From the NCBI GenBank assembly GCA_030374805.1, contig JARGSG010000189.1, positions 496,001 through 560,000 on the forward strand: a stretch of 64,000 nucleotides of DNA. The letters are read 5' to 3'. Made by a program: the position numbers and the translations under genes. Every line of letters starts with the position of its first letter. The stretch's first letter is position 1. The notes beneath the pieces were generated by a model. That model made no database searches and was not told where the DNA came from. It saw only the letters and a program-made list of their open reading frames with translations. The stretch is from Gracilaria gracilis (taxonomy: Eukaryota > Rhodophyta > Florideophyceae > Gracilariales > Gracilariaceae). Positions 29,097-40,723 of the stretch are shown in pieces.

Positions 29097-30990
29097 CTAA
29101 AAGCTACGCATTCCTCCTTCACCTTCCCCCCCGGGTTCATCCCCAACAAATCCACTATCTTTCTCACTACTATCACTCTCCTCCTCGCCCTCACTGAACG
29201 ACATCACATTGATTTTCTGATTCTTAAAGAACTTCTTCAATGCAGTCCTCGTCATTTTCCTGAACAGGTCAACAACCTCCAAAGGTATTTCCACAGAAGA
29301 TGTGTTCACCGTACCCTTCCTTCTTCGCTTCGGGGCAGGTTGCACATCATCTTCATCCTCGTCGTCAGTAAGCACCACAGAAGTTCTCTTCCTCGTTTTT
29401 CTCTTCTTCCCCACAACTCGTCCAACCTCCTCTTCTCTCAAGCGACCCGGAATCACCTTACGTCTTGTGCTACGTCGTAACACCGGTGATTCCGGTTCAG
29501 GGCTTTCCACCACCATGGGATCGTTCTCCACCTCAGCAGATGGAGCCCTGGCCGTCCCCTCCGGTTCCACAACCTCTTCAATAACCTCCTCTACTACCTC
29601 CTCCTCCTCTGAACTTCGCAGCTGTACTTTAAAGTGTTGTTCCATCTTGTTACCTGCAATCTTCACCCTCCTAGACACCATCCCGTCCCACAAACGCTTT
29701 GCTCCCGCGAGCTCCATTTTGGCTGTTTGCTTCCCGAGATATTCCAAGACAGATACCCCCTTTCCTCCCATCTTGAGAACCGTCTGCATCACTTCCTCAA
29801 CTGTTATCTTCTTCCTCTTGGCAGTCATGTCGCACAGCTTAAACATACCAATTGCACACTGAAAGAAGTGCTTCCTCATATCCTCAAAACGGCCCGTCTT
29901 CCCTGCAGAGAACATTCTCAGTCGCACATGCCATTGCAAGCAACGGACGACGAAACGGAATTTCCCATCTGCGAGTCCCATAAGGAGGTCACTGGACACA
30001 TGTGTGAGCTTCAGCGGCGGCCCCTCCTCACACACCTTCTCAAAGAATTGGAGAAGCCCCTCGCTTTGCACAAACTTCAGAGCCACTGCCGCATAGCAAT
30101 TCAAGTGACGCATACTATAGTCCCCGATAACCTTACTTCTTTTCAATGCGCCCGCTATCTGTTTCGGCGTCACTTTCCTCACATCCACTCCTCCTTCGTC
30201 AATGATGTTTTCAACGAAGGGCACCGTGCTGTGAAGCTTGTCTGCGAAAGACATCTTCAGAACATTGGAGCTCATCTCGTTCAGGAGATTGCCAAGTCCT
30301 AGCACTTCATTCATGACCATCGGGTTACCATCCTTCCTCGCCCATAACACAACATCCAGAGACCTCACTATATCCTCCCATTTCCCTTCTTCCTCACGCA
30401 GGTCCTGTAACGCAAGAAATCGGTGATATCCGTCTATAAGTGTTACAGGCAGCACAAGTCTCCCGTCAACGATGTCACTCGCTTCCAAATCGCCTACAAG
30501 TGTAACGGCAATCGAACCGGCGGAGGGAAGCCAGTCAAAGTTGCGGCACTTCATCTTCGTGGCCTCCTTGTGCGCCAGGTTCACACTGCGAACCGTCTTC
30601 TTCGGGATTTCAATCATCACGATATCCGTCGTCAAACGCTGCTGAACATAGTCGGCGAGGGTTATCTTCGGTAGCGGCAGCGTGGTGTCCACCTCATCCG
30701 ACGGAACTTTATCTCCTTCATCGAAAAAATCCCCCTCCGTTCCACCCAGGGAGCCTTAGTAGTCCCAATCACCTCCACAACATCGTCATCGGAGTCATCC
30801 GCGACGTTAACCCTCTCAATTGCTCCCACCGGTTTCTTCATCTCTTTAGAACCTCCTCGTTCTCCTTCTCTCGTTGGTGGAGACTGGAGTTTGGCGGTTT
30901 TAGAAGACTGTTCAGCCGATTCCTTGACCTTCTCAACATCTTCACTCTCGGGCTGAGAGGTGGACGACTTCCCGGCCCCAGCCCTATGAA
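29097..30990 (-). pseudogene. ParB-like domain protein, N-terminal half of the dioxygenase fusion
   Basis: The main frame runs 30692 to 29097. Near its start LVLPVTLIDGYHRFLALQDL matches the ParB/sulfiredoxin-type box (DGxxR). A long helical middle follows, then a low-complexity tail rich in E/V and basic runs (RRSTRRKVIPGRLREEE, APKRRRKG). Upstream, one frameshift in a G-run near 30728 joins it to an acidic/serine-rich N-terminus (ADDSDDDVVEVIGTTKAPW) extending to about 30990. It ends at TAG 29097-29099, beyond which the dioxygenase segment continues in frame. ParB-like domains bind or cleave DNA and often accompany methyltransferases in bacterial mobile elements. The role here is inferred to be DNA targeting. 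Confidence 0.55.
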
Positions 30991-30999
30991 CAGTGATTC

Positions 31000-31950
31000 T
31001 GGGCTATTTACGGCCATAATTGTGCCGTAATTTATTCCAAAGAATTGGTACTGTGCCAAAACATGGCCCATATGCAGCCTCCATGCCGGAGGTCAATTTT
31101 CAAAAAAGGATTGAAGCGCCGTAATTATACCGAAGCGAGGTCGTAATTCTCTTGATGTACAAGACATGGGCGGAATGCAGACGGTTACTGGTTATGCTCG
31201 GTCTGAAATACCGTGCCCGGTCTTCTGCACGGCCATCTAGACGTCACTGATACACAATGGCTAACCGAAGCAGGACTGCGAAGAGGCAAAATTGGACCTC
31301 GTCGCCACCGTACCTTGGTCGGTATCGCCACAAAGCTTGCCAGGTGTACTTCAAGAGTTGAAAACATGGACAGTACCAAGGACTCGCAGATAATGAGCGT
31401 GCTACACATCATTCTATCCCCCGTCTCAATCACCTGCGAGGTCAATGCAGGCCAGGCTGGCTTTTCTCCGTGAAGGTCGTTTTCGCCACATTACGATTGT
31501 TCATCCTGAGAAGGCTTCGGTGCTTGGACTTGTCAATGTTGTCCACTAGCTATCCAATACACGCGTCAAAACGCATTGTCTACGGGGTGCACGTGATCGT
31601 ATCCAAGCATCTTCATCTCATGCAACTTTCTTCTGGCTCTCCTTAAACTTTGTGAAAGCCCCTTCCTGTTCACTTGCTCTTGTGGCGGGCGAAACGGTGG
31701 TACATTTTTTAACCCCTCACCTTCAAAACAGCCGCCACACTCACTGTCATAGCATCAACGAACTCAGTTCTTGTGTAGTCTGCAGCAATTGCTTCCTCAC
31801 AAAGAACAGTCACTGTTGCCCCATATCCGTACTGACAGTCTCTTATTCAGAAGCATTTTATGGCTGAGTCTTTCTCTGAAAATTCTTTCTCCGGAATAAC
31901 CATATACACTATGTCGTTTGTATTCGAAGCATCTGACAGCTGCTGTGGCG
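31000..31950. other. Interval between the ParB-like and helicase genes
   Basis: No supported gene. Around 31012-31070 the sequence has inverted GGCCAT/GGCACA motifs (GGCCATAATTGTGCCG, then CTGTGCCAAAACATGGCC), related to a motif at 42858-42877. Short open frames on both strands look incidental. Confidence 0.35.
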
Positions 31951-31951
31951 T

Positions 31952-34900
31952 CTATACTTCAATGTTCTCCGCAGAAAACTCTCCACTATTTAAAGCATTC
32001 GTGTATAGATCAATATGACCTTCCAACATCTCCTTGTACGCTGATGTCAACGCTTCCTCGTTGATTAATCCCAATTCTTCTAAACCTGTGACGCTGACTG
32101 AAGGCAGTAGGTTCTTAACTCGTTTGATAAGGCTCTGCAACAGTGACTTACTATCAAACACACAGGTTTCTGAAGATAAATCGTTACTTCTCTTTTCATC
32201 CTTAGATCAACCCTCATGATTTGGGTCTCTGACATTGATCGCTTGCATATCCGCAAGCCCACTTTGGTAGCTTTACCGAGTGCAAAACAGGCACGATTCA
32301 ATCTCGAATCCTAGTCGGGGATCCTTTTCACCACAGGTCCATTTCACTTCGTGTCCACAAGGGAGCTTTTCAGTAACTTCCCGAGCATAATTTGCCGTCT
32401 TCCTAAAGCACTCAACCTTTGCAAAATTGATGTTGCACATGAAACACATCTTTTCAACAAAGGTAGGGAGCAGATTCGTTCCCAAGTCTGTGACACGGTA
32501 CGGTTGCGTCATGTCCGCAATCACCGCAGGTGCTCACTTCCGTTTGTTCACAAGGCGATTCTAGTGCGGCAAATGTCTTACTACACTCCACATCTTCTTC
32601 ATGTCCACATTTCCTCTGAAGACGCGTAGTACACATGCACTCGGGCAACCGGACATCGAATACCCGATTTGGTTCTTTTCTCCCTTCGACCACTACAGGA
32701 CTTGTGAACTCATTCCGACCATCGAAAGCCACAGTGATTCCTGACGGAGGAGCATCATCCCATGGGACTATTTGACTGATGGCGCCTTGTAAAGAACATT
32801 CAATTTTAACTGCATGCTGGCAGAGTGGAGAAACAGTTTCCACAATTAATCGACATGGTGGTGCCATCTAAGGTTCCGCCGCCCATTCAAACGCGCGACT
32901 GCAAGGAACATTTGCTTCTTCATGGCCACATAGTCTCCTATACGTGACTGGTTCAGTGCACGGGTTTACTCCCACAGCAGGATCACAGTAGCCGAGGCCA
33001 GCTTTCACGACAAGATCAGCTTCAGTGAGTCGACCCCCGGGTATTTTAGAGGTGACTAGCTTCTCAAGATGACATGGCACTTCCACTTCGTGTGAGCAGC
33101 GAGAACGATTACAACTAATCAAAACAGGACACTGGGGCCTTTCCAGTGCTCGCAGCCGTTGAAGCTCACTACACACACCGGGCCGCCCGCTGTGGAGCCG
33201 CTTACATGAAGAATACAGAAACACGTCTTCAACAGGTTCCATACAATCAGGATACGGCTCTCCTTGACGGTGACACATTGTAGAGAAGAAGTGTCCGCAT
33301 GAAATTCTTAGATTCACCTTGGTTTTGCAGGGTGGGAGTCGTTTTGTTCGGAAGAGAGAATACAACTCAGTGCAGTAGAGCTTTTTAGTCTTGTGCCCAC
33401 ATTTCCTTTGAACAACAAAGGAGCCTCCACACAAAGCACCTATTTTATTTACACGCGGGTTGAACGGGGGTGCATCTTCTATTACACTCTCGTCAGCTCT
33501 AGTCTCCATTTCACCACTCTCATCAACGCGACTGATAAACAAGGAAGGAGGCTGACTGTTGACTATCGCTTTGAAATGACAAGCCGTTTTGATCTCGTGT
33601 CCACATAACGGACTTACTCTCAGTACTTGCTCGTGACATAAGCCCTCCTTGGGAGCATCTTTTGCTAGTTGAAATGCATCCACACAGCGAACCATAATAG
33701 TATGTCCACAAGACCTGCGATACTTTGTCTTGATGAGACACTCTGGAAAATCTTCTCCATCACGTATAGCATGGGATCTACCAAGCTCTGTTTCAGATGG
33801 CCCGTACTGTACGCAATGCAAAACAATCGGTGGAGATCTTGAGATGGATTCACCATCCTGTTCGGACCAGAACTCTCGAAGTGCCGTTGCTTCATAGCAG
33901 CGAGAAGACAATACGTGGGAGCAGCGAGGGCGCGGCTTGGCAACCGCTTCAAGACAGGTTGGTGGGTTTTCGAGAGCAAGTTCTTCTACGCTGTCTTTTC
34001 AAGTCATACGGGTTTTGCAACCACATGGTCGTTCATGAGTCACAAGCATATAACATGCCGGCGGCTCCTTTTCCCACATTCGACGTCTGTGACAAGTCTG
34101 TTTCTTTCGCTCGTGGCCACATGACGGATGAACGTAGTCATCGACTAGTTCTGAGCAGTCCCACAGCTCAACGTCTCCCAGCTCAACCCTCTGATAATTG
34201 CGACATCTTAGCATAACTGAATGAGAATATTCCGGTCGATTATACAAGACAGGAACTTCACATACAAAACCCAATAACCCTTCAGCCAAATTAATCGAAT
34301 CCGAAACTTTGAGTCTTACTTCGTGACAGTGAAGTGGAACCTCGCTATGAGACAAGCATGACCTTGGTACTACGGCAGAGCATTGACTTCTATGCATTAC
34401 TTACTAACGGTGAATGGCATGGAAGTGCACAAGTGTGACCACACCACGGCAAAGTGAAACCACAGAGCTTAGTACAGAAATGCTTGAAGTCCTTTGCTCC
34501 TATTGGAAATTCTTCTGCACTCGTTATATCTCGACTGACTTCATCGTGCCGTAGACAACAGATCGAGAGTTTTGAGCCGATAGCTCCTGAAGCTTCAACG
34601 GGATCTTTGTTCAACCCATTACTGACATTGAGATCTCTTAGAAGGCGACACCAATAAGCAGGCCCTTCACCACCCTTGCTGTTCTTGGATACGGCCTCCG
34701 AAGAGCCAACAATGTACAAACCAATCTGTGCGCGCGATAAAAAAACAACAAACCGATTTCGTAGCGCTACAAATCGGTTTCCGGGTTGGGTGCTAACTAG
34801 TGACAAAATCACAATGTCATTTTCATCTCCTTGGTACCGGTCTACAGTCGAGACAAATATCCGCTTCACTTTGTCATATGAAACATCCCTAAGTCCTCGA

Positions 34901-35710
34901 GTTATAGTGCGTTTTTGACCCTTGTAGGGGGTTATGATGGTGATAGACTCTGGTGGTACCCCGCTGTAGACAAGCCAATGCGCAAGAGCCACACAAGCTT
35001 TAGCTTCTCTATAATTGCATCTCGAAATCCCTACTGCAGCCCGACATTCTTTCGTTTGGAGATCCCAGAAGAAAACTTTGGGCTTGACACCGGGTACGAC
35101 CGCACCTTTTCCAACCCATAAATTCCTTTCTTCCGCTTGCCATTTTGCACGATGTCGAACAAATCGGAAGTTCCTAAACTTGTGCCCAATTCATTGAGTT
35201 ATTGTTGTTTCAATGTCTTCGATACATGCTATGTCTTCGTACTCACAACGCGTTAAATCACATATGTTTGGTCGCATTCGACGTTGTACGTCAAGAACTG
35301 TGCACGAGGAGAGATCATTTAGCACCAATCTTTCGAAAAGTGAGACCTTAATAAAAGGGTTCACAACTTGCACGGAGAACCAGCATGGTTGCACGTACGC
35401 TGAAACTTACCGGAGATCACTAATTAGTTCAAGCTTTCGAAGGGAGCGTACTGAAAGCAAAGAAGTGTGGGTTCCAAAACTTCAAATGCTTCCTCGACAA
35501 TCATGGCAAACGGCTCTGAAGCTCTCAAGGCATGAAGACGTCGAGTATCTCCAATCACAGTCGCACCAATCACTCGTGCACTCTTTAATGAGTAAGCAGC
35601 AGCCTCGGACAACTCACGCCTCGAAGCGGTGCACGTTGTACACATGTAATGCACTTCAACGGAGGAAGACCACCAGCCAAGAGCGTAGAACAAGGTATCT
35701 CCTGAAGTGA
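31952..35710 (-). pseudogene. NFX1-type zinc finger helicase (ZNFX1/Hrr1-like), decayed and 5'-truncated
   Basis: Minus-strand fragments in order: VIGATVIGDTRRLHAL with Walker-B-like VEEAFEVLEP (35693-35424); SLFERLV and VQRRMRPNICDL (35394-35191); IITPYKGQKRTI, TVDRYQGDENDIVILSLV and FLSRAQIGLYIVG, the SF1 motifs V and VI (to 34390). Then come at least eight NFX1-type Cys/His repeats (CGHTCALPCH, CGHERKKQTCH, CGHTIMVRC, CGHEIKTACH, CGHKTKKLYC, CGHFFSTMCH, CSHEVEVPCH, CGHEEANVPC) down to about 32273, and a C-terminal tail to 31952. Walker A is missing, so the 5' end is lost. In-frame stops lie at 35191, 33999 and 32868, with frameshifts near 35420, 34400 and 32490. Relatives act in RNA silencing and antiviral RNA sensing. 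Confidence 0.8.
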
Positions 35711-36715
35711 AGGTCCGAGATGCCTTCGGTATCTCTGTACCTTCGGCACACCCATATATCAGCTACCAAACACAACGTCTGTGATGGGTACCAAGTGCAG
35801 CGCTGCGTTCGTCGACCAAAAAACAAATGCCACGTCCTCCGGAGCACGGTTCATGTTGTTGTCGAAGATGTTGTTTGTTCGCCTTGGAGGTTTCGCTTGT
35901 CATTGCGCTGCTGATGCTTTCTTCCTATATAGTCGTCACCGACTTCCTCCTGTTCCTCATAAGTTAATGAGGCCCGCTGACTGTGCCTCTTATGGTCATC
36001 GCCATGAATGTCTTCCGCGACTGTGACTTTGCATTTTTCGTGTACGAGAAAACATGAACAATCACGATCGGCTGTCTTCGTGTAACATAAAGCAACAACA
36101 CGGCAGCTATTCATCTCATTACCTTTCTAGACCATGGCATCTGTGCGTCTCTCCTTCTGTTCATACTGGCGGCCAGCCTCCAATTTCGACCTTATCGATC
36201 TTTTAATTGTTGTCAAGCCGTCTTCAACTGGGCCCACCACAGCAGTCGAATTTTTGCCTCGTTCTGTACATTGAATACGGACATTCTGATCAGAAAGAAG
36301 ATAAAACATCAGCGTTCCCAACACCAAGTAATGGTCGCGGTTGAGCGCACGCTTCATGTCACTGTCCCCTACAGCACAACTGGTTCGTATGATTCCTCCG
36401 CCGGCTACACTTCTTCTTCTGGCCGTGCTATACACAATTGCCACAATCTTCCATCTCATGCGCTCTATTTTGAACGTTCTTACCTTCTACGCCGTTCAAC
36501 TTGCCCACCTCTCCAATGAGGTACCGTACAATCCGTCTTGCAGTGCACATTCTATATCATTCCAATTCCCCAACTGTGCTGTACACAATGAAGAAACTGC
36601 CAGTCTTTCCTTGTTGCTTTCTGGAAACATTCGCAACAGCGCAGTGGTCAAAGAAGATGTTGGTTTGGATGACTAAATACTATTCTGTTCATTACTTCAG
36701 CGTAACCTGGCATCA
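35711..36715. other. Interval between helicase remnant and TNP2 transposase
   Basis: The helicase N-terminus is not found here. A plus-strand frame at 36341-36676 starts with a hydrophobic stretch (TLLLLAVLYTIATIFHLM) and could encode a small membrane protein. It has no homologue I recognise and may be chance. Nothing else is supported. Confidence 0.3.
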
Positions 36716-39700
36716 TTACACCTCATTGGCCCCAGGAAGGAATACATTGTCACGACACTGTCTACTGGTTCGGCTCCGTTCAAGAAAGTACCTCCTGCTC
36801 GATATGTCAATATATCCTACCAACCGAAGAATACGTTGTGCGGGCTCAATGGTCACCTCTGTTCTCCGACGATCCTGCGTGTATACCAGATCTAATGATT
36901 TGTTGAATATGCAACCATACTGCCATCGGACCTGGGCCAAGCTTAGCTTAATCTTCACATCTCGACCGTTCAGCGTCATCTTCAGAACGGCTTCGTACAG
37001 TCCTTCGACATAACCATAGTACAAGTCAACAGCATCCGAAGCTTTCTCGAGTGTATCAGAGGCTCTAGATGCGGTGTCTGATTGGTATCTAAGAAATTCA
37101 GCTGCGATGCAGTGCTTCTGGCGTGTTGTTGAGTACTGAGATCTCTCACGTCTTCTGCGGTATGCATCAACGGTTTCAATGGAAAATTCAACTCTTCTCT
37201 TGTGTACATTCGCAGATTGGTGTTGTTTTAACGAGGCAATTCTGTACTGGATACCATGAAATTCTGGAAATTGTTCACTGACAAACCTGGATATCGCAGA
37301 CTCTGGCGCGTTTGTTGGCCGACACTCGATTCCTGCCCCTCGGCATACTACTCCCGTCCCATATTCTCCATTATCTTCCTCAGTGCTTACGCTCTCTAAT
37401 TCGTCCCCAAATGAGATGGAGAGCTTTTGCTCACCTGAAATGTGCGGTGCCAGTCCACCATTCATGACGCGAAGAGCAAAAAGCCTATGGTTCTTATGAA
37501 ACAAGTGAGCGTGAACACTCGTCTTTGTCGTCATTCGCCTCCCCATTTCGCCAAGCAATCTTTCGATGAGAAACTGTGAGGTTATCGAAAGGGGTCCACA
37601 CTGTTGAAGAAGCTCAGGGATATGAAGAATCGCATGTGTGCTGGGGGTAAAGCAGTATGCATCAGACGACGTACTGTAGAACCAATTGGCAAAGTTTGCG
37701 TACAGCTCCTCTATAAGCCTTTTGAGCTCTTGCGAAGTCCCAGAATCGCAGCGGTACTCGAAACAAAGTGATACAACCCTGGCAGTGAGGACGCACAATC
37801 TCAATACTTCTTTTCTGACCTTATGGCGATGGAAGATAGGCACAATGTAGAGCTCAAGATGTCGCTTTAAGTCTTCGGCTTTGTACTTCTCAAGTTTACA
37901 TAATGGGAGCGGTGCACGCCCCCAAGATGTTGGAATCCCGTCCGCACACGATTCCATATCATTGTTGATCTTATCAAGGAGCACAGATGGGACGCAGTAT
38001 TCTGGTAGCTCTTGCATCTTTTCATGTTGCGCATCACGCCCGGTGAGAAGCTTCAGAAGATGCTTTGCCCATCCCAGCAGTACGAGATGCATGATATCAT
38101 AAGGAAACGCGTACTTGTAGTCCAACGAAAGTTTTCGGAAACAAGAGTCAGCTTTCACGCCTGTGCGCTTTGCCAGCAACTTTCTCGCTGCACAACCGAT
38201 TTCAAGGGTGCTGCACGACTTCCATGATGATATTATATCGGCCTCCTTCCGAGAGGAGTGGCATGCTATCCTCGTAATGTCCCCAGGTCTGTACAACGCA
38301 CCGTCCGCATTTGTTGTTCCATTACGAACAGCCTCTTGGATGATTTGGTTTGGGACACTGGGAAGGACACAAGAAGTCTTAAGTTCTGACAAATAGGTCT
38401 TCTCTTTCATGCAAAACCTGCAGAACAGTCCGCCTGTATGTCCAACATACCCTAACAGTTTTGTAGCGGCTGGCCAATCTGCCGTGAAGAACAATATGTG
38501 AGCTCTTACGGTTCTGAACTTTCCATCTCCGCAAAGAACTCTTATACCTTTCTCTAGTGTCTTGAAATCCCGCACTATCTCGTACATGAATGTGTCAAAA
38601 TACAGAGACACATGAGATCCTGGCACGATACCGAGAATCAATGCGTTGCTCGCTCGAGATCTTTGGCGCGGATCGAAATTAAGAACAGTACAAACCAGTG
38701 GCCAGGAAGATATTGCCTTTCCTCTTCTGGTTTTCGCACATTCAAACCCATCTGTGGAAAAGGTTAAGAATACACTTAAGTTACTTTCGGGGTCCTGATC
38801 GCGCAGGCAATTTTCGTAACGTCTTCGAAACATCTCCCCGTGGAAATATTCGTGCAAATCAGATGCCTCGCCTTGCCCTGTACACACGTTTCTGCACTTT
38901 ACATATCCTTCCGGTAACTGGGCAAAAGAAGCCTTGGCTGTGCAGAGTGCTTCTATTGCGACGGATGGCTTCATGAACCAGAATTTGGACGGTCCACGCA
39001 TCGATTTAGAACACTGCGGACATTGAGACGCAGTGCGAAGCTTACCGGCCGATACTGCATGGCCATTGGGACACATCCAAACAAATGTTTTGTGAGCAAG
39101 AGACTGAGAAATGGCATGATTAATCATTGATCGATATGAAAAACGGGCCCGAATAGGATCCACAGGAAGAATTCGTTCAATGTTTCTCTGCGATATACCT
39201 GAAAGTTCTGCAGTGAACAAAAACTTGTTCAGTCTTTCAAACTCTGTTCCAAATATGTCAAGTTTTTTGTCCATCTCCACATCCAGCTGGTCCACGCACA
39301 TATCGATGGTTTCGTATTCCGAACTGCTTGCTATATATGGCTCTCTGGTGCAAGTAGCAGACGCATTACAACCCACATCTTCCTCTTGGATATGGTCTGG
39401 TTCATTGAGATGTCCTATGACGTTCAAACTATCTGCTACATTCTCTGGGGGCAATTTAGAGCACAAGTTTCGGTCGATCACATTTCCCTGTTGAAACGGT
39501 TCAGAGTCATTGAAATCTCCCTTTTCGTAGCTTGCCTTGTCTTCATCTTCGGCGCGTGGTGCGTTACGCGCAGTTATGTTCCCCTTATTTGATTCTACAG
39601 CGCACCTGGACATATCCGGGTCGGGATTGGTTTCCACATTGGTGCTCATCGGTCTCGCTCTCTTTCGATTGTGTACTCCTTTCTCGCCTCCACCTTGCCA

Positions 39701-39865
39701 TCTATATCTTCGTCGTCTTAATGGAGAGAGCGATTTTGAATACCCACTGGAGGCTGAAGGATTTTCGTCATTCTTGTCGGAGGACCATGAAGTGTCGTTA
39801 CCATCGTCGTGTCGTACCTCCCACCTACTTCTACGACGGTGTGATACGTCGTTCCAATTCTCCAT
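36716..39865 (-). CDS. TNP2/CACTA-KDZ-type DNA transposase, intact
   Basis: About 1,049 residues in one uninterrupted frame. I chose the ATG at 39865 (MENWNDVSHRRRSRWEV) over upstream in-frame codons because the upstream part looks untranslated. A disordered N-terminus is followed by a zinc-ribbon-like segment (MCPNGHAVSAG, CPQCSKSM). The catalytic region has FLTFSTDGFE (first Asp), HILFFTADWPAATKLLGYVG with FCRFCM, and the diagnostic YAFPYDIMHLVLLGWAKHLL box (second Asp). A later FLIERLLGEMGRRM supplies the candidate Glu. The layout matches TNP2-domain transposases of the CACTA/Plavaka/KDZ assemblage, which cut and paste DNA. It is divergent from the 40724 gene, possibly its accessory partner. 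Confidence 0.82.
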   Translation of the reverse strand: MENWNDVSHRRRSRWEVRHDDGNDTSWSSDKNDENPSASSGYSKSLSPLRRRRYRWQGGGEKGVHNRKRARPMSTNVETNPDPDMSRCAVESNKGNITARNAPRAEDEDKASYEKGDFNDSEPFQQGNVIDRNLCSKLPPENVADSLNVIGHLNEPDHIQEEDVGCNASATCTREPYIASSSEYETIDMCVDQLDVEMDKKLDIFGTEFERLNKFLFTAELSGISQRNIERILPVDPIRARFSYRSMINHAISQSLAHKTFVWMCPNGHAVSAGKLRTASQCPQCSKSMRGPSKFWFMKPSVAIEALCTAKASFAQLPEGYVKCRNVCTGQGEASDLHEYFHGEMFRRRYENCLRDQDPESNLSVFLTFSTDGFECAKTRRGKAISSWPLVCTVLNFDPRQRSRASNALILGIVPGSHVSLYFDTFMYEIVRDFKTLEKGIRVLCGDGKFRTVRAHILFFTADWPAATKLLGYVGHTGGLFCRFCMKEKTYLSELKTSCVLPSVPNQIIQEAVRNGTTNADGALYRPGDITRIACHSSRKEADIISSWKSCSTLEIGCAARKLLAKRTGVKADSCFRKLSLDYKYAFPYDIMHLVLLGWAKHLLKLLTGRDAQHEKMQELPEYCVPSVLLDKINNDMESCADGIPTSWGRAPLPLCKLEKYKAEDLKRHLELYIVPIFHRHKVRKEVLRLCVLTARVVSLCFEYRCDSGTSQELKRLIEELYANFANWFYSTSSDAYCFTPSTHAILHIPELLQQCGPLSITSQFLIERLLGEMGRRMTTKTSVHAHLFHKNHRLFALRVMNGGLAPHISGEQKLSISFGDELESVSTEEDNGEYGTGVVCRGAGIECRPTNAPESAISRFVSEQFPEFHGIQYRIASLKQHQSANVHKRRVEFSIETVDAYRRRRERSQYSTTRQKHCIAAEFLRYQSDTASRASDTLEKASDAVDLYYGYVEGLYEAVLKMTLNGRDVKIKLSLAQVRWQYGCIFNKSLDLVYTQDRRRTEVTIEPAQRILRLVGYIDISSRRYFLERSRTSRQCRDNVFLPGANEV

Positions 39866-40723
39866 TTTGTGAAAGCAAAAGCACCCTGGAAAACAGTCCG
39901 AATCTACGAATATCTTATTGAATGATGAGAACAATGTGCAATGACTCTTTGAGTTCACAATGCGATGGGCGCCAAAGTGGTACAACTGGTAGAAAGGCGC
40001 ATTGCTCCGCACTCCATAAAATAGAATCACCCTGCAATATTGGATACCGATATATGGTCACTCTGGAACCAATTGAGGCGCTCCGGAGAATATTATTGGT
40101 CAGTTTCGAAAACAATTCCAATTTTCCTGCTTTTCGACTTCTGGATTGGATTCATGACCATACCTGCGATAGTGGCATTTCATTCCTTTGCTCTTCGGGA
40201 CCCAGCTTTCGTTTCACAAGGTTCGTCCTATCCCACGCCGCACGCGTGCTCTACAAATGGTGAACTTTATCCAAGAGAAGGTTGGGTCGGAGTCGCACCC
40301 ATCCAACCCTCTGGGACTCCATGCTGCCATCTCCCAGACGCGCCACCCACTTTCGCCATCCACTTTCGTTATTCCATCCCCGTTCCCTGCCACAAGCTTC
40401 TGTCACGCCGCTTTTCTTCTTCCATTCGCTGACCTCACTGGCCCTACGTTATTCGCTATTCTGTTTCGTCGCGGCGTTTCTCCCGTTGCCCAGAATCAGC
40501 GTCATCGCTATCGCTAGTATCACTTGATACGATTACCATATCGTTCTCACTCATTGCCGAGATACATTTTCCGTGCTTTGTACGCTTTCCCTATACCTTA
40601 ACCTCCATATTGCGATTTGAAATCCTTGCAAATGCATATCCTTTGCAACTGACCAGGTGTTTTGCATTGTGAATCTGAACGCATTGTTTTGTTCGCTCAG
40701 GAAGATATTCGCAAACGCTTGTG
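39866..40723. promoter_or_regulatory. Divergent intergenic region between transposase and accessory gene
   Basis: About 860 bp separates the start codons of two outward-facing genes, so it presumably carries promoters for both. I see no strong TATA box. Short frames on both strands are interrupted and are not called. Confidence 0.35.
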
